NCBI GenBank assembly: GCA_019635755.1
Contig: JAHBYW010000002.1
Location: forward strand, 372,001-436,000
DNA length: 64,000 nucleotides
From: Rhizobiaceae bacterium
GTDB taxonomy: Bacteria; Pseudomonadota; Alphaproteobacteria; Rhizobiales; Rhizobiaceae
Direction of reading: 5' to 3'
In this document: positions 10,265-19,009 of the stretch, piece after piece
Layout: every line of letters starts with the position of its first letter
How positions within the stretch are numbered: position 1 is the stretch's first letter
Notes under the pieces: generated by a model
Told to the model about the DNA's origin: nothing
What the model saw: the letters and a program-made list of their open reading frames with translations, nothing else
Databases searched by the model: none
Made by a program: the position numbers and the translations under genes

Positions 10265-10833
10265 ACGCCCAGCTCCAGCCGACCGGCTCCGCCTATTTCA
10301 TCGCCAAGGAAACGGCGAAGCCCGAGAACCACACGCTGTCGGTGCTCGTCGACAACGAGCCCGGCGTGCTGGCGCGGGTGATCGGGCTGTTCTCCGGCCG
10401 TGGCTACAACATCGAGAGCCTGACGGTCTCCGAAACCGAACACGAGCAGCGGCTGTCGCGCATCACCGTCGTGACGCGCGGCACCCCGCATGTGCTGGAG
10501 CAGATCAAGCACCAGCTCGAGCGCATCGTGCCGGTGCACCGCGTCGTTGACCTCACCGTGCGCGCGCAGGAGCTCGGGCAGGAAAAGCCGATCGAGCGGG
10601 AACTGGCGCTGGTCAAGGTGACAGGCACCGGCGATCATCGCGTCGAGGCGCTGCGGCTCGCGGAGGCGTTCCGGGCGAACGTCATCGATGCGAACACGGA
10701 GCATTTCATCTTCGAGATCACCGGTCGGGTGTCGAAGATCGAGCAGTTCATCCAGATCATGAAGCCGCTCGGGCTGGTCGAGATCTGCCGCACCGGCATC
10801 GCCGCGATGAATCGCGGCCCTCAGGGCATGTAG
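10261..10833 (+). CDS. ilvN: acetolactate synthase small (regulatory) subunit
   Basis: A 190-residue regulatory subunit that activates IlvB and confers valine feedback inhibition. An N-terminal ACT domain (about 24-100, HTLSVLVDNEPGVLARVIGLFSGRGYNIESL) is followed by the C-terminal ALS_SS domain (about 105-180). The length fits the longer, IlvH-type subunits. The start overlaps the stop of the preceding small gene. Expression should follow the upstream attenuator. Confidence 0.95.
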   Translation: MNAQLQPTGSAYFIAKETAKPENHTLSVLVDNEPGVLARVIGLFSGRGYNIESLTVSETEHEQRLSRITVVTRGTPHVLEQIKHQLERIVPVHRVVDLTVRAQELGQEKPIERELALVKVTGTGDHRVEALRLAEAFRANVIDANTEHFIFEITGRVSKIEQFIQIMKPLGLVEICRTGIAAMNRGPQGM

Positions 10834-10962
10834 ATCGAATGCCGCGTCCGGATAGCCTGCTCGAAGAGGTGCGGGCGGTGCTCGGGGCATTGCTCGGAAT
10901 CGCCAGGTAGACGCCTCGTCCCGTGAACTTGCCATCGAGACAAGTCTGCCGCTCGACACGCG

Positions 10963-10987
10963 GTTAGGTCAGCATTATTGACCTAAC
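10963..10987. promoter_or_regulatory. operator-like palindrome upstream of the LysE-type exporter
   Basis: GTTAGGTCA (10963-10971) and TGACCTAAC (10979-10987) are perfect 9-bp inverted arms separated by seven bases. There is no T-run, and the structure sits 20 bases before the exporter start, so a dimeric repressor or activator site is more likely than a terminator. No regulator gene is immediately adjacent in the same unit; the AraC gene at 11629 faces the other way. Confidence 0.55.
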
Positions 10988-11007
10988 TGCGTGGGGGGAG
11001 GGAATTC

Positions 11008-11604
11008 ATGACCTACGACCAGTTCGTTGCCTTGCTGGTGTTCGCGTTCGTAACGTCGATCACGCCGGGCCCGAACAACCTGATGCTGCTGGCCTCCGGT
11101 GTGAATTTCGGCTTTGCGCGGACCGTTCCGCACATGCTGGGCATCGGCGGCGGGTTCCTGTCGCTGCTGCTTGCGGTCGGGCTCGGGCTCGGGGCGGTCC
11201 TCTCCGCCTATCCGATGCTGGAGACGGCGCTGAAGGTCGGCGGCGCTGCCTACATGCTCTACCTCGCCTGGCGGATCGGCACATCACGGTCGCTTTCCTC
11301 CGGCCGCGCAGCAGGTCCGCGCCCGATGCGCTTCCTTGAGGCGGCGGCGTTCCAGTGGGTCAATCCGAAGGCGTGGGCGATGGCGGCGAGCGCCATGGCC
11401 GCCTATGCGAGCCCGGCAGCCCCTTTCGTCTCGGTCGGGTTCGTCGCGCTTGCCTTCGTCGCGGTGAACGTGCCGAGCGTCTCGACCTGGGCGGGCTTCG
11501 GCGTCGCGCTCCGCCAGTTCCTCTCGGAGCCGGCGCGGCTGAAATGGTTCAACATCGCGATGGGTCTGCTGCTGGTCGCGACGCTCTGGCCGATGCTGCG
11601 CTGA
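11008..11604 (+). CDS. LysE/RhtB family amino acid exporter
   Basis: A 198-residue inner-membrane protein with about six transmembrane helices and the family signature TPGPNNLMLLASGVNFG near the N-terminus. The family exports amino acids or homoserine-type metabolites. The ATG at 11008 follows GGGGGGAGG-like sequence. It stands alone between ilvN and a convergent AraC gene. The nearby ilv operon makes a branched-chain amino acid exporter tempting, but the substrate is unproven. Confidence 0.88.
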   Translation: MTYDQFVALLVFAFVTSITPGPNNLMLLASGVNFGFARTVPHMLGIGGGFLSLLLAVGLGLGAVLSAYPMLETALKVGGAAYMLYLAWRIGTSRSLSSGRAAGPRPMRFLEAAAFQWVNPKAWAMAASAMAAYASPAAPFVSVGFVALAFVAVNVPSVSTWAGFGVALRQFLSEPARLKWFNIAMGLLLVATLWPMLR

Positions 11605-11628
11605 AAGCCTCGCCCGCCGCGTGGGACC

Positions 11629-12462
11629 TCAGTCTTCTTCGCGCGGCGGCAAGGAAGTCGGGCTCAACGCCTGCGCGGAGGCGCCACGCGATCTGTGCCT
11701 GTCCAGGCCCGGTGTGGTGGCGAAGAACGATCGGTACTGGCGCGTGAAATATTGCGTAGTCGAATACCCCAGCAGGCTCGAAATCTCGCCAATACCCAAC
11801 GATGTCGTCTGCAAGAGGCTGCGGGCCTTCAGAAGCTTGGTCGACTTGACGAACTGCCGCGGACTGACGCCATGGATGCGGCGGAACGTCCGGGTGAAGT
11901 GGGACCGGCTGCGGAACACAGAGTCCGCCAGCATCGAAATGTCGTCGTACTCGGCCGGCATCTCCAGCACCTTGTTGGCGAGTTCGATCACGTCGCGTTC
12001 GAGGCGCGAGGCGGAGGAGGGCGGATTCTCCTGCCGCCCGGGACGAAGATCGTCGAGCACGGCGCGCAGCAGCATGGCGCAGCGTTCGCCGGTCCCGGGC
12101 ATCCCCGCCAGCCCGGCTGCGTGAAGCTGGGCGATCTTGCGCATCGCTGCATCGGCAAACAGAAAGTCGGGCGTCCAGCACCAGAGCGGTGGAAGCGGTG
12201 CGTCCCCGTTGGTGTAGATGTAGTTGACGAAGCTGACGCCGAGCGGATTGTCCGGATTGTGCCTCGCGCTGTAGACGCCGTCTGGCCGCGGCGCGCAGCT
12301 GACCCCGGGAACAAGGCTGATGAGTTCGCCTGATGGCGTGGTCATTTCACCTTCGCCGGCCCAGATGAGCCAGAGCCGATGGTTTTCCATCCGGTTCGGA
12401 TCGGAATCGAACTGCCATGACGGGTCGCAGAGCATGCGACCTATCGGCGGACGCAGCACCAC
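11629..12462 (-). CDS. AraC family transcriptional regulator (paired with PhyH)
   Basis: A 277-residue regulator with an N-terminal cupin-like sensing domain and a C-terminal double HTH of AraC type (about 165-265: DDISMLADSVFRSRSHFTRTF, then LGIGEISSLLGYSTTQYFTRQY). The start appears to be GTG at 12462, 42 bases downstream of the PhyH-family gene on the same strand, so the two are probably co-transcribed. The arginine-rich C-terminal tail is of doubtful function. It likely controls the PhyH gene. Confidence 0.82.
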   Translation of the reverse strand: MVLRPPIGRMLCDPSWQFDSDPNRMENHRLWLIWAGEGEMTTPSGELISLVPGVSCAPRPDGVYSARHNPDNPLGVSFVNYIYTNGDAPLPPLWCWTPDFLFADAAMRKIAQLHAAGLAGMPGTGERCAMLLRAVLDDLRPGRQENPPSSASRLERDVIELANKVLEMPAEYDDISMLADSVFRSRSHFTRTFRRIHGVSPRQFVKSTKLLKARSLLQTTSLGIGEISSLLGYSTTQYFTRQYRSFFATTPGLDRHRSRGASAQALSPTSLPPREED

Positions 12463-12503
12463 GCCGGGGGCGCGGCCACCGTCGCTCTCATGTGTGCCGG
12501 CGT

Positions 12504-13358
12504 TCAGCAGGTGGCGCCGGCGCCTTCGCCGCCGAAGATCGCGAGCCGCCCCGGTTCCTTGGCTGGCGGCACGGCGCTGTCCATGTAGTGGAACTGTAAC
12601 GCTCGACGTCGTTCGCCGGACGTGTTTGCCGGAGTGCCGTGCGGGAGCAGTCCGTCGAAGAACATCGCGTCTCCGGGTTCGAGCGGGAATGCAACCGAGC
12701 GTTCGCCGGTCATCTCGGTATCGCAGATCTGCCAGTCGCGACGGCGGAAGTGAAGACGTGGGCCAGCAATATGTCCGCCGTCGAGCACCTGCATGCAGCC
12801 GTTTGCGACGGTCGCCTCATCGACCGCGATCCATACGCCGATGATCTTCGTGCCGAGCGGGTAGTTGAAGAAGGCATGGTCCTGATGCCAGGGCTTTTCC
12901 CGCCCGGCGCGTGGTGGCTTGAGGAGCGCCATGTCCTGAAACAAGCGCACCTCGCAGTTAAGCAGATGGCGGCAGATGTGACCGATCCTGTCGCCGAGCG
13001 CGATCCGCGCCAGGCGTGGCTCGTGCGGGACGAACTCGTAGAGCTTGCGCACTGCGTCATAATGCTCGGCTGGGCTCAGAGTTTGGACGCGATCCCTGAA
13101 CTGCCTCTCATAGGAGATGCCGCCGAAACCCGGAACCTCGCCGCTGACAAGCGCGTCGATCGACTTCGCTGCATCAGCCACGGCTTCCCCTTCCAAGAGC
13201 CCGCGTACGGCGAGCCAGCCGTGCTCTCGATAATGCTCTCTGGCGTCATCGCTTAGCGCCGCGTCGACATCGATGCGCGGCGCAGTCGCGATGGGACTGT
13301 AGAGGTCGCGCGGGTAGGCGCCACCCTGTTCGTCGTCGAAGTTGAGCATCGGCTGCAT
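12504..13358 (-). CDS. phytanoyl-CoA dioxygenase (PhyH) family protein
   Basis: A 284-residue Fe(II)/2-oxoglutarate oxygenase. The iron-binding HxD is in KPWHQDHAFFNYPLG, the distal His in PHGTPANTSGERRRALQFHY, with an Arg positioned for 2-oxoglutarate. The substrate is unknown; bacterial PhyH proteins act on many small molecules, including ectoine. The start was set at 13358 (MQPMLNF); 13349 is equally possible, and the longer frame upstream is not family-like. It lies upstream of an AraC gene and 118 bases downstream of the GH9 stop. Confidence 0.85.
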   Translation of the reverse strand: MQPMLNFDDEQGGAYPRDLYSPIATAPRIDVDAALSDDAREHYREHGWLAVRGLLEGEAVADAAKSIDALVSGEVPGFGGISYERQFRDRVQTLSPAEHYDAVRKLYEFVPHEPRLARIALGDRIGHICRHLLNCEVRLFQDMALLKPPRAGREKPWHQDHAFFNYPLGTKIIGVWIAVDEATVANGCMQVLDGGHIAGPRLHFRRRDWQICDTEMTGERSVAFPLEPGDAMFFDGLLPHGTPANTSGERRRALQFHYMDSAVPPAKEPGRLAIFGGEGAGATC

Positions 13359-13476
13359 CCCGCAAATCCCAAGCCGATGTTCACGTGAAAAGCGCGCTGC
13401 TGCTAGACCACCGACGCAGCGAAATTGTGCACGATTGGCGCATTCTGGGCTACCGACGAGCCGGGAACGGGCACAG

Positions 13477-15756
13477 CTACTGATCGGCCAGCCATGCCGC
13501 GAGTTGCGAAAGCGCGGCGTTCCAGTTGATCGTGATCTCGTTGGTCGACCAGCTCTCGATGTCGTCGACATAGCAGAACTGCGGCGCGCAGCCGGTCAGC
13601 AGCCGCTGTGCCACCGGGTCCTGGATCCAGGAATTCGGCCCTCCGGCAAGCGAGCCCTTCGGCGGGTTCGGCAGGTCGGGATCGACCTGGTTGGCGAACC
13701 AGCGCGAGTGCTGATTCTTCGCGAACACCGTGCCGTAGCCCGTCACGTAGGACAGGTTCAGTGCGTTGCGGCCGAAGATGTAGTCGATGCCTTCGATCAC
13801 GGCGTCGCGGTATTTCCTGTCGCCGGTCAAGTCGTATGCGCGCGACAGCACCAGCGCGGTCTGCAGCATCAGGTGGTTGGAGCCCCATTCGTAGCGGCCG
13901 CCCTCAGGCGCGTAGACCTGGCCGAAGGTCTGGCCAGCCTGGATGGCGAGATAGCGGTCGGCGGCGTCGATCACCGACTGCCGCGCGGCAGCGACCTGTT
14001 CCGCGGCCAGCGCGTTCGGCACTGTTGCCAACGTCAGGCGGCCCAGTGCCGCGACGCGCGCCCAGTCGAACCCGCCCGGACCGAACGCCTCGCCGGTCGC
14101 ATGCGGGGATGCTTCCACGTCGGCTCGGTACTCGTCCTTGCCGGTCGTAACGAACAGCTCCGCCGCCGCCCAGTAGAACTCGTCGGACACGTCGTCGTCG
14201 TTGTAGGGCCCGCCGCCGGACATGCCGTCCTCGGCGGTGGCGTAGACGGCCGGATTCGCCTTGGCGGCCGCGTAGGCGCGCTCGGCCGCCTGCAACAGCG
14301 TCTCGGCGAAGGCGGCGTCGTAGGGTTGGAGGAGGCGGGAGCCCTGCGCGGCAACGGCCGACAGGTTCAGCGTCGCGGCGGTCGAGGGCCGGTGCAGTTC
14401 GCGGACCTTGGGGTCGAGGTGCGGCATCAGCGGCAGCCCGGTCCATTCGTTGTCATGGATCTTGTGATGCGCCATTCCGGCCATCGGCTGGTCGTCGGGC
14501 ACGACCATCTTCAGCATGAACTCCAGTTCCCAGCGCGCCTCGTCGAGAATGTCCGGCACGCCGTTGCCGTGCTCGGGAACGGGCAACGCGCCGTCGGCGA
14601 AGGCAGCGCCGGATGCACCCGATACATGCAAGGACCGCTCATAGGCGCCAAGCAGCTGCGCGACCGAAATGCCGCCGTTGACGACGTATTTGCCGTGGTC
14701 GCCGGCATCGTACCAGCCGCCGGTCACGTCTAGCGTGTATCCGCAGGTCCACGGCTCGCCATAGGCCTTCTGCGAGCTCTCCGGCGCCTGGCAGGGCACC
14801 TCGCGGTCTCCCTTGTTCGTCTCGCCATCGCCGGGTGCGCTGACATGGCCAGCGGGGCGGGCATACGCCGCGCCGGCGATCGCCCCGTCGATGGCGATGC
14901 CGGAGCGAACGGGATAGAAGTAGCTCAGCGCATCACGCGCGAGATCGCGATAGATGCCCCCGTCGATCGCGAACGGATGGCTCTTGGCGCCGTCGACGGT
15001 CGAGATGGTGAAGCCCTCGCCGGTTGCGGCAACGTCCGAGAAGTCGATGACGTGGACGTTGATCCCCGCGCTCTGGTCGGTGCCGCGCGGTTCGCTCATG
15101 CCGGTGGCGACGGTGTTGCGCGCCGCGTCCATCAGCCGCCAGGACAGCGGCGCCGGACTGCCGGTTACCAGCGTCGCGCGTTTCGGCCCATCCGGCAGGT
15201 AACCTACCTGGTTGACCCGGACGCGGGGGCCGGTATCCGGCTTGTAGGCGTCGACGTCGGCCCCGCCGATCAGCGACACCCGGTCGAAGCAGACCGTCCA
15301 CGGTTCGTCCCGTCCACCCACCTGCATGACGATCTGCGCGTCGTCCATCGTCACGGGCGATGTGAACCCGGCCTGGTAGATGGCGCTCTCGGACGTCACG
15401 TTCGGGGTCAGGCCGACATAGTAGTCGTAAGGGGCGCGGGGCATCTGGACCAGCGCCCGCACCGGACCGCCGCGCGTGCCAGAGGCGATGAAGGACAGGC
15501 TGTAGGTCTCGCCCTTGACCAGCCCGATCCCGTCCTGGCCAATTATTGCGTCCCAAGGCACATTGGTGCCACCCGGCACGTCGGCACAGAGCTTGCCGTC
15601 CTGGACCACCGGTGTCAGGTTTGGCGTTGCCCACCACGGTTCCTGTCCGGCGTCGAACTCGCCGTTGACGGCGAGTTCCGCCGCACGGGCGCCGCTGGCG
15701 CCGATGACAATGGCTGCGCCGAGCGCGCCAAGGGAAAGCAGGGTCGCGCGAGCCAT
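13477..15756 (-). CDS. secreted glycoside hydrolase family 9 enzyme with CBM4/9-like module
   Basis: A 759-residue predicted endoglucanase. A Sec signal peptide (about 1-26, ending GARAA) precedes a CBM4/9-like beta-sandwich (about 27-165), a CelD-type Ig-like domain (about 172-265, PRVRVNQVGYLPDGPKRATL) and a GH9 (alpha/alpha)6 catalytic domain to the end. Catalytic residues visible are the DAGD pair D350/D353 and the acid E740 in STNEITINWN. The His motif region reads KNQHSRWFA. The start at 15756 has TTCCTCC (GGAGGAA on the coding strand) just upstream. No dockerin or scaffoldin is present. Substrates may be plant cellulose, beta-glucan, or the bacterium's own cellulose. Confidence 0.9.
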   Translation of the reverse strand: MARATLLSLGALGAAIVIGASGARAAELAVNGEFDAGQEPWWATPNLTPVVQDGKLCADVPGGTNVPWDAIIGQDGIGLVKGETYSLSFIASGTRGGPVRALVQMPRAPYDYYVGLTPNVTSESAIYQAGFTSPVTMDDAQIVMQVGGRDEPWTVCFDRVSLIGGADVDAYKPDTGPRVRVNQVGYLPDGPKRATLVTGSPAPLSWRLMDAARNTVATGMSEPRGTDQSAGINVHVIDFSDVAATGEGFTISTVDGAKSHPFAIDGGIYRDLARDALSYFYPVRSGIAIDGAIAGAAYARPAGHVSAPGDGETNKGDREVPCQAPESSQKAYGEPWTCGYTLDVTGGWYDAGDHGKYVVNGGISVAQLLGAYERSLHVSGASGAAFADGALPVPEHGNGVPDILDEARWELEFMLKMVVPDDQPMAGMAHHKIHDNEWTGLPLMPHLDPKVRELHRPSTAATLNLSAVAAQGSRLLQPYDAAFAETLLQAAERAYAAAKANPAVYATAEDGMSGGGPYNDDDVSDEFYWAAAELFVTTGKDEYRADVEASPHATGEAFGPGGFDWARVAALGRLTLATVPNALAAEQVAAARQSVIDAADRYLAIQAGQTFGQVYAPEGGRYEWGSNHLMLQTALVLSRAYDLTGDRKYRDAVIEGIDYIFGRNALNLSYVTGYGTVFAKNQHSRWFANQVDPDLPNPPKGSLAGGPNSWIQDPVAQRLLTGCAPQFCYVDDIESWSTNEITINWNAALSQLAAWLADQ

Positions 15757-15826
15757 CGGTTTCCTCCCTGTCGCAACCGCCAATTGGTGCCGCAGCGCTC
15801 ACCGCTGGTCAATGCGATTGGCCGGG

Positions 15827-15840
15827 ATGGGTTAACCCAT
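15827..15840. promoter_or_regulatory. 14-bp perfect palindrome upstream of the GH9 gene
   Basis: ATGGGTTAACCCAT is a perfect palindrome about 70-85 bases upstream of the cellulase start. The position and size suit an operator for a LacI-, AraC- or GntR-type regulator of carbohydrate genes, but no such regulator is adjacent. Apart from this, 15757-15937 shows no gene. Confidence 0.4.
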
Positions 15841-15937
15841 TGCGGGCTCGTCCTGCGCCGGAGCGCGGCGGGGACGCCAGCAGTTTCGCGAATCCAACCG
15901 CTTGGCAAATGGTCAGGGATCGCGGCCCGACCGATGC

Positions 15938-16378
15938 TCAGCCTTCGGCGTCCAGCCTGACCAGATTTTCGACGATGCGTCCCATCAACGCGAAGAACGT
16001 CGCCCGCTCCTCCGTCGACAGGCCGGCCAGCGCGGCGCGGTTCGTCCCGACCGCCGCCTGCTGCACATCCTTCACCAGTTTCAGCGCCGGCGGCGTCAGC
16101 GCGTAGAGGCTGATGCGCCGGTCGTCCGGATCGGCCTTTCGAGCCACCAATCCGTCGCGCTCCATGCGCGACAACGTCGCCGCCATCGTCGGCTGCTCGA
16201 CGGCTGCGCGCCCGACGATGTCCTTCTGCGACATGGACCCGCCGTCGCCGAGCGCGAAGAAGATCGGCAGGTAGGCCGGCGCGAGGCCGAGCGGTCTGAT
16301 CCGACGGTCGATTGCGCGCGTGAACAGTCGCGCGGCCCAGTTGGTCATGTAGCCAGCAGATTCTTCGCGCTTCAGCAT
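15938..16378 (-). CDS. MarR family transcriptional regulator
   Basis: A 146-residue winged-helix regulator (core about 30-130: YLPIFFALGDGGSMSQKDIVGRAAVEQPTMAATLSRMERDGLVARK with wing DPDDRRISLYALT). A start at 16405 would add nine residues, but that ATG lies inside the repeated operator, so 16378 is preferred. It is divergent from cytochrome b561 and probably represses both. Confidence 0.88.
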   Translation of the reverse strand: MLKREESAGYMTNWAARLFTRAIDRRIRPLGLAPAYLPIFFALGDGGSMSQKDIVGRAAVEQPTMAATLSRMERDGLVARKADPDDRRISLYALTPPALKLVKDVQQAAVGTNRAALAGLSTEERATFFALMGRIVENLVRLDAEG

Positions 16379-16383
16379 TTTAT

Positions 16384-16416
16384 ATCGCTTGCTATGTAAA
16401 TGCATCGCATGCTATA
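16384..16416. promoter_or_regulatory. tandem operator sites between MarR and cytochrome b561
   Basis: Two 13-base AT-rich copies, ATCGCTTGCTATG (16384-16396) and ATCGCATGCTATA (16404-16416), match at 11 positions and start 20 bases apart, two DNA turns. Each is close to a palindrome around GCNNGC. They sit right before the MarR start and 40-70 bases before the cytochrome start, consistent with an autoregulatory MarR operator. Confidence 0.6.
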
Positions 16417-16456
16417 TGATAGGCATCCGCCGATCCGCGGGCAAGGAGATTCAATC

Positions 16457-17041
16457 ATGCGCTGGAAGTCTTCCGGCGACCGCTACGGCGCGGTCGCGAT
16501 CGCGATCCATTGGCTGACCGCCTTCGCCGTCATCGGTCTGCTGATCTCAGGACTGGTTCTCGCGGACGAGTCCGATCCATCGGTCAAGGCGTCGATCCTC
16601 AGGGTGCATGTGCCGATCGGCGTTGCGGTCCTGACGCTGACGCTGCTGCGCATCGTCTGGTGGCTCCGTGTCGACCGGCGGCCGGCCGCAGTTGTCCAGT
16701 CCGGGGCACAGGCCACATTGGCGCGCCTGACACATCTTGCCTTCTACCCCTTGCTGCTCGGGCTTGGCGCCAGTGGCGTCGCGATGATGGTCCTGTCGGG
16801 TGCCGCCGCCGTGCTGTTCTTCGGCGCGGCGGGTCCGCTGCCGGACTTCTGGCAATATGCGCCGCGCGGACCCCACGGGCTGATGGCCTATGCGCTGATC
16901 GTCTTGGTCGCCGCGCATGTCGGCGCGGCGCTCCTGCACCAGTTCGTCTGGCGTGACGGGCTGCTTGCGCGGATGGGTCTCTTCCGCTGGCCGGCCGGCG
17001 AACCGGTCGGGCGCAAGGGCGCGTCAGTGCCAGCGGCGTAG
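16457..17041 (+). CDS. cytochrome b561 family protein
   Basis: A 194-residue four-helix membrane protein that transfers electrons through two b hemes, often from ubiquinol to periplasmic acceptors. Candidate heme-ligand histidines lie in each helix: AIAIHWLTAF, RVHVPIGVAV, THLAFYPL and AAHVGAALLHQF. The ATG at 16457 has AAGGAG nine bases upstream; a longer frame from 16400 runs through the operator and is rejected. Its last 18 bases overlap the 3' end of the convergent PhyH gene. Confidence 0.88.
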   Translation: MRWKSSGDRYGAVAIAIHWLTAFAVIGLLISGLVLADESDPSVKASILRVHVPIGVAVLTLTLLRIVWWLRVDRRPAAVVQSGAQATLARLTHLAFYPLLLGLGASGVAMMVLSGAAAVLFFGAAGPLPDFWQYAPRGPHGLMAYALIVLVAAHVGAALLHQFVWRDGLLARMGLFRWPAGEPVGRKGASVPAA

Positions 17042-17965
17042 GCCGAGGAGCTTTTCGCCGAGATCGGTCAGCGTGGCGGTCTCGGCGTTGTGCTTCTCCC
17101 ATTCGCGCGGGTCGCCCGGGAAGGCATCGCGTTTGGGGTGGTCGCGCTCGCGCCAGAGCCGGATGCGCTCCTGCCGCTCCGCCTCGTTGTCTTCGTCGGC
17201 CGGGTACATGGAAATGTACTGCGCCATGCGCACCCGATCCCTCGAGTGGTTGGGACGCACGCCGTGGGCGAGCAGGCTGTTGAAGATCAGCAGGTCGCCC
17301 GCCTCCATGTCGATGTTGGTGATTTTCAGCCCCGTCGTGTCCGGGTGCATCGGATCGCGGTCTGCCGGCTGCGTCTTCACCCATTCGTCGAAGCCGTGGA
17401 AGAGCTCCGGGATGCACTGGAAGCCGCCCACATCGCCGTCCTGCTTCTTCAGCGACAACACGCCCTGCACGCCGATCGGCATCGGACGGAGCGACGTGTC
17501 GGCGTCCCAATGGATGAAGCCGTTCGGATTGCCGGGGTTCCTCTTCGGCGGGTTGAGGTTGGCGCGGTCGATCGCGACCCACAGATCCTCGCGGTCCCAG
17601 ATGTCGACGAAAGCGTCGTAGACGCGCGTCTCCATCCGGTTGTCCCACAGATGCTGGTGATTGTAGATCTCCAGCATGCCGGTGCCGTTCAACTCCTTCA
17701 TCTTGTGGTCGCGGCGCTGCGGCGCATACCAGGTGGAAGGATCGGCCGGGTTCTTCTCGTCAAAGGCCCAGAGCGTGTCGACCAGCCGCGCGACATTCGC
17801 CGCCGGAACTGCCTGGCGGACGATGACGTAGCCACGGGTCGTCCAATGCTGCCAGTCATCCGGCGAGAGGACGCGCAGCGGCAGGCGCTTGCGGATCTCC
17901 TTCAACTGGGTCGTGACACCGCGGGCACTGGGATGGACGTCACGTGTCGTGGTCTGCGGCTGCAT
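17024..17965 (-). CDS. phytanoyl-CoA dioxygenase (PhyH) family protein, second copy
   Basis: A 313-residue Fe(II)/2-oxoglutarate oxygenase. The HxD motif is in FIHWDADTSLRPMPIG and the distal His in LAHGVRPNHSRDRVRMAQY. It differs clearly from the PhyH protein at 12.5 kb (longer, different surrounding sequence), so the two are not recent duplicates. The ATG at 17965 has GGGAGGAAGC immediately upstream. It is divergent from an AraC gene with 112 bases between, so that regulator probably controls it. The substrate is unknown. Confidence 0.86.
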   Translation of the reverse strand: MQPQTTTRDVHPSARGVTTQLKEIRKRLPLRVLSPDDWQHWTTRGYVIVRQAVPAANVARLVDTLWAFDEKNPADPSTWYAPQRRDHKMKELNGTGMLEIYNHQHLWDNRMETRVYDAFVDIWDREDLWVAIDRANLNPPKRNPGNPNGFIHWDADTSLRPMPIGVQGVLSLKKQDGDVGGFQCIPELFHGFDEWVKTQPADRDPMHPDTTGLKITNIDMEAGDLLIFNSLLAHGVRPNHSRDRVRMAQYISMYPADEDNEAERQERIRLWRERDHPKRDAFPGDPREWEKHNAETATLTDLGEKLLGLRRWH

Positions 17966-18077
17966 ATCGCTTCCTCCCGATCGATATCCGAAGCTTATCG
18001 GCTCGAGCGGCCGCATGTTGTATCCGCGTCTCCGGTTCTGATACTATTCTGGCGTTGCTTCTCACTAGCTGGCCCTG

Positions 18078-18941
18078 ATGAAGCCATTCCTGGAAAAGGT
18101 TCCGCCTCCGGGCGACGCGTCCTGGCCGATGCTCAACCGCCGGCTGGATGACGGAATTCCCTTCCAGTGGCACCACCATCCCGAATACGAGCTCACGCTC
18201 ACGCTCAACTCGCGCGGCCAGCGTTTCGTCGGCGACCACATCGGGAGCTACGATGACGGCGACCTGGTGCTCGTCGGGCCGAACCTGCCGCACAGCTGGA
18301 GTTCCGCTGACAAGATCGATCCGGCAGCCCCGCATGTCGCGCTGGTTATGTGGCTGCGGGCCGACTGGGTCGCGGCGCTTACCAGCGCCTTTGTGGAGAT
18401 GCGCGGCGTCGCCGACATGCTGGACCGCGCAGCGGCCGGACTGCGCTTCACCGAGGAGGCCGCGAGGCGCGTCCGGCCGGTGATCGAGCGCCTGTTCGGG
18501 GAGCCAGCGGACGAGCGCCTAACCTCGCTGATCCGCGTGCTCGCGATGCTGGCGCGCGATCGCGACGCCCAGCCTCTGGCAACGCGGGTCCTGCCGCGCC
18601 ATTCGCAGGGCGACCGCACGCGGATCGACCGCGTTCTGGATCACATCCATCTGAACTACGCATCGGGTCTGTCGGTCGCGGGGCTGGCCGAGGTCGCGGC
18701 GCTGAGCCCGTCGGGGCTCCACCGGCTCTTTCGCCGCCACACCGGCTCGACGGTCTCGGACTATGTGATCCGGCTGAAGATCGGCGAGGCTTGCGCGATG
18801 CTGTCGGGAACGTTCCGGCCGATCGCGCATATTGCCGATGCCGTGGGTTACGCCTCGCTCGCCAATTTCAACCGGCAGTTCAAGGCGCTGAAGGGAATGA
18901 CGCCACGGGCGTATCGTGGGAGGTTTGGGACGTCACCTTGA
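18078..18941 (+). CDS. AraC family transcriptional regulator with N-terminal cupin
   Basis: A 287-residue regulator. The N-terminal cupin sensing domain (about 20-100) contains FQWHHHPEYELTLTLN, and the C-terminal AraC HTH (about 185-283) reads LSVAGLAEVAALSPSGLHRLFRRHTG and IAHIADAVGYASLANFNRQFK. This layout is typical of sugar- or small-metabolite-sensing activators. It faces away from the second PhyH gene across a 112-base shared promoter region. Confidence 0.9.
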   Translation: MKPFLEKVPPPGDASWPMLNRRLDDGIPFQWHHHPEYELTLTLNSRGQRFVGDHIGSYDDGDLVLVGPNLPHSWSSADKIDPAAPHVALVMWLRADWVAALTSAFVEMRGVADMLDRAAAGLRFTEEAARRVRPVIERLFGEPADERLTSLIRVLAMLARDRDAQPLATRVLPRHSQGDRTRIDRVLDHIHLNYASGLSVAGLAEVAALSPSGLHRLFRRHTGSTVSDYVIRLKIGEACAMLSGTFRPIAHIADAVGYASLANFNRQFKALKGMTPRAYRGRFGTSP

Positions 18942-19009
18942 AATGGCGGCAGAATTCTGTTCTTGTTTAGTTCTGCGGCGTGGCAGGACGCGCCGCCATA
19001 GAAGTTTGC

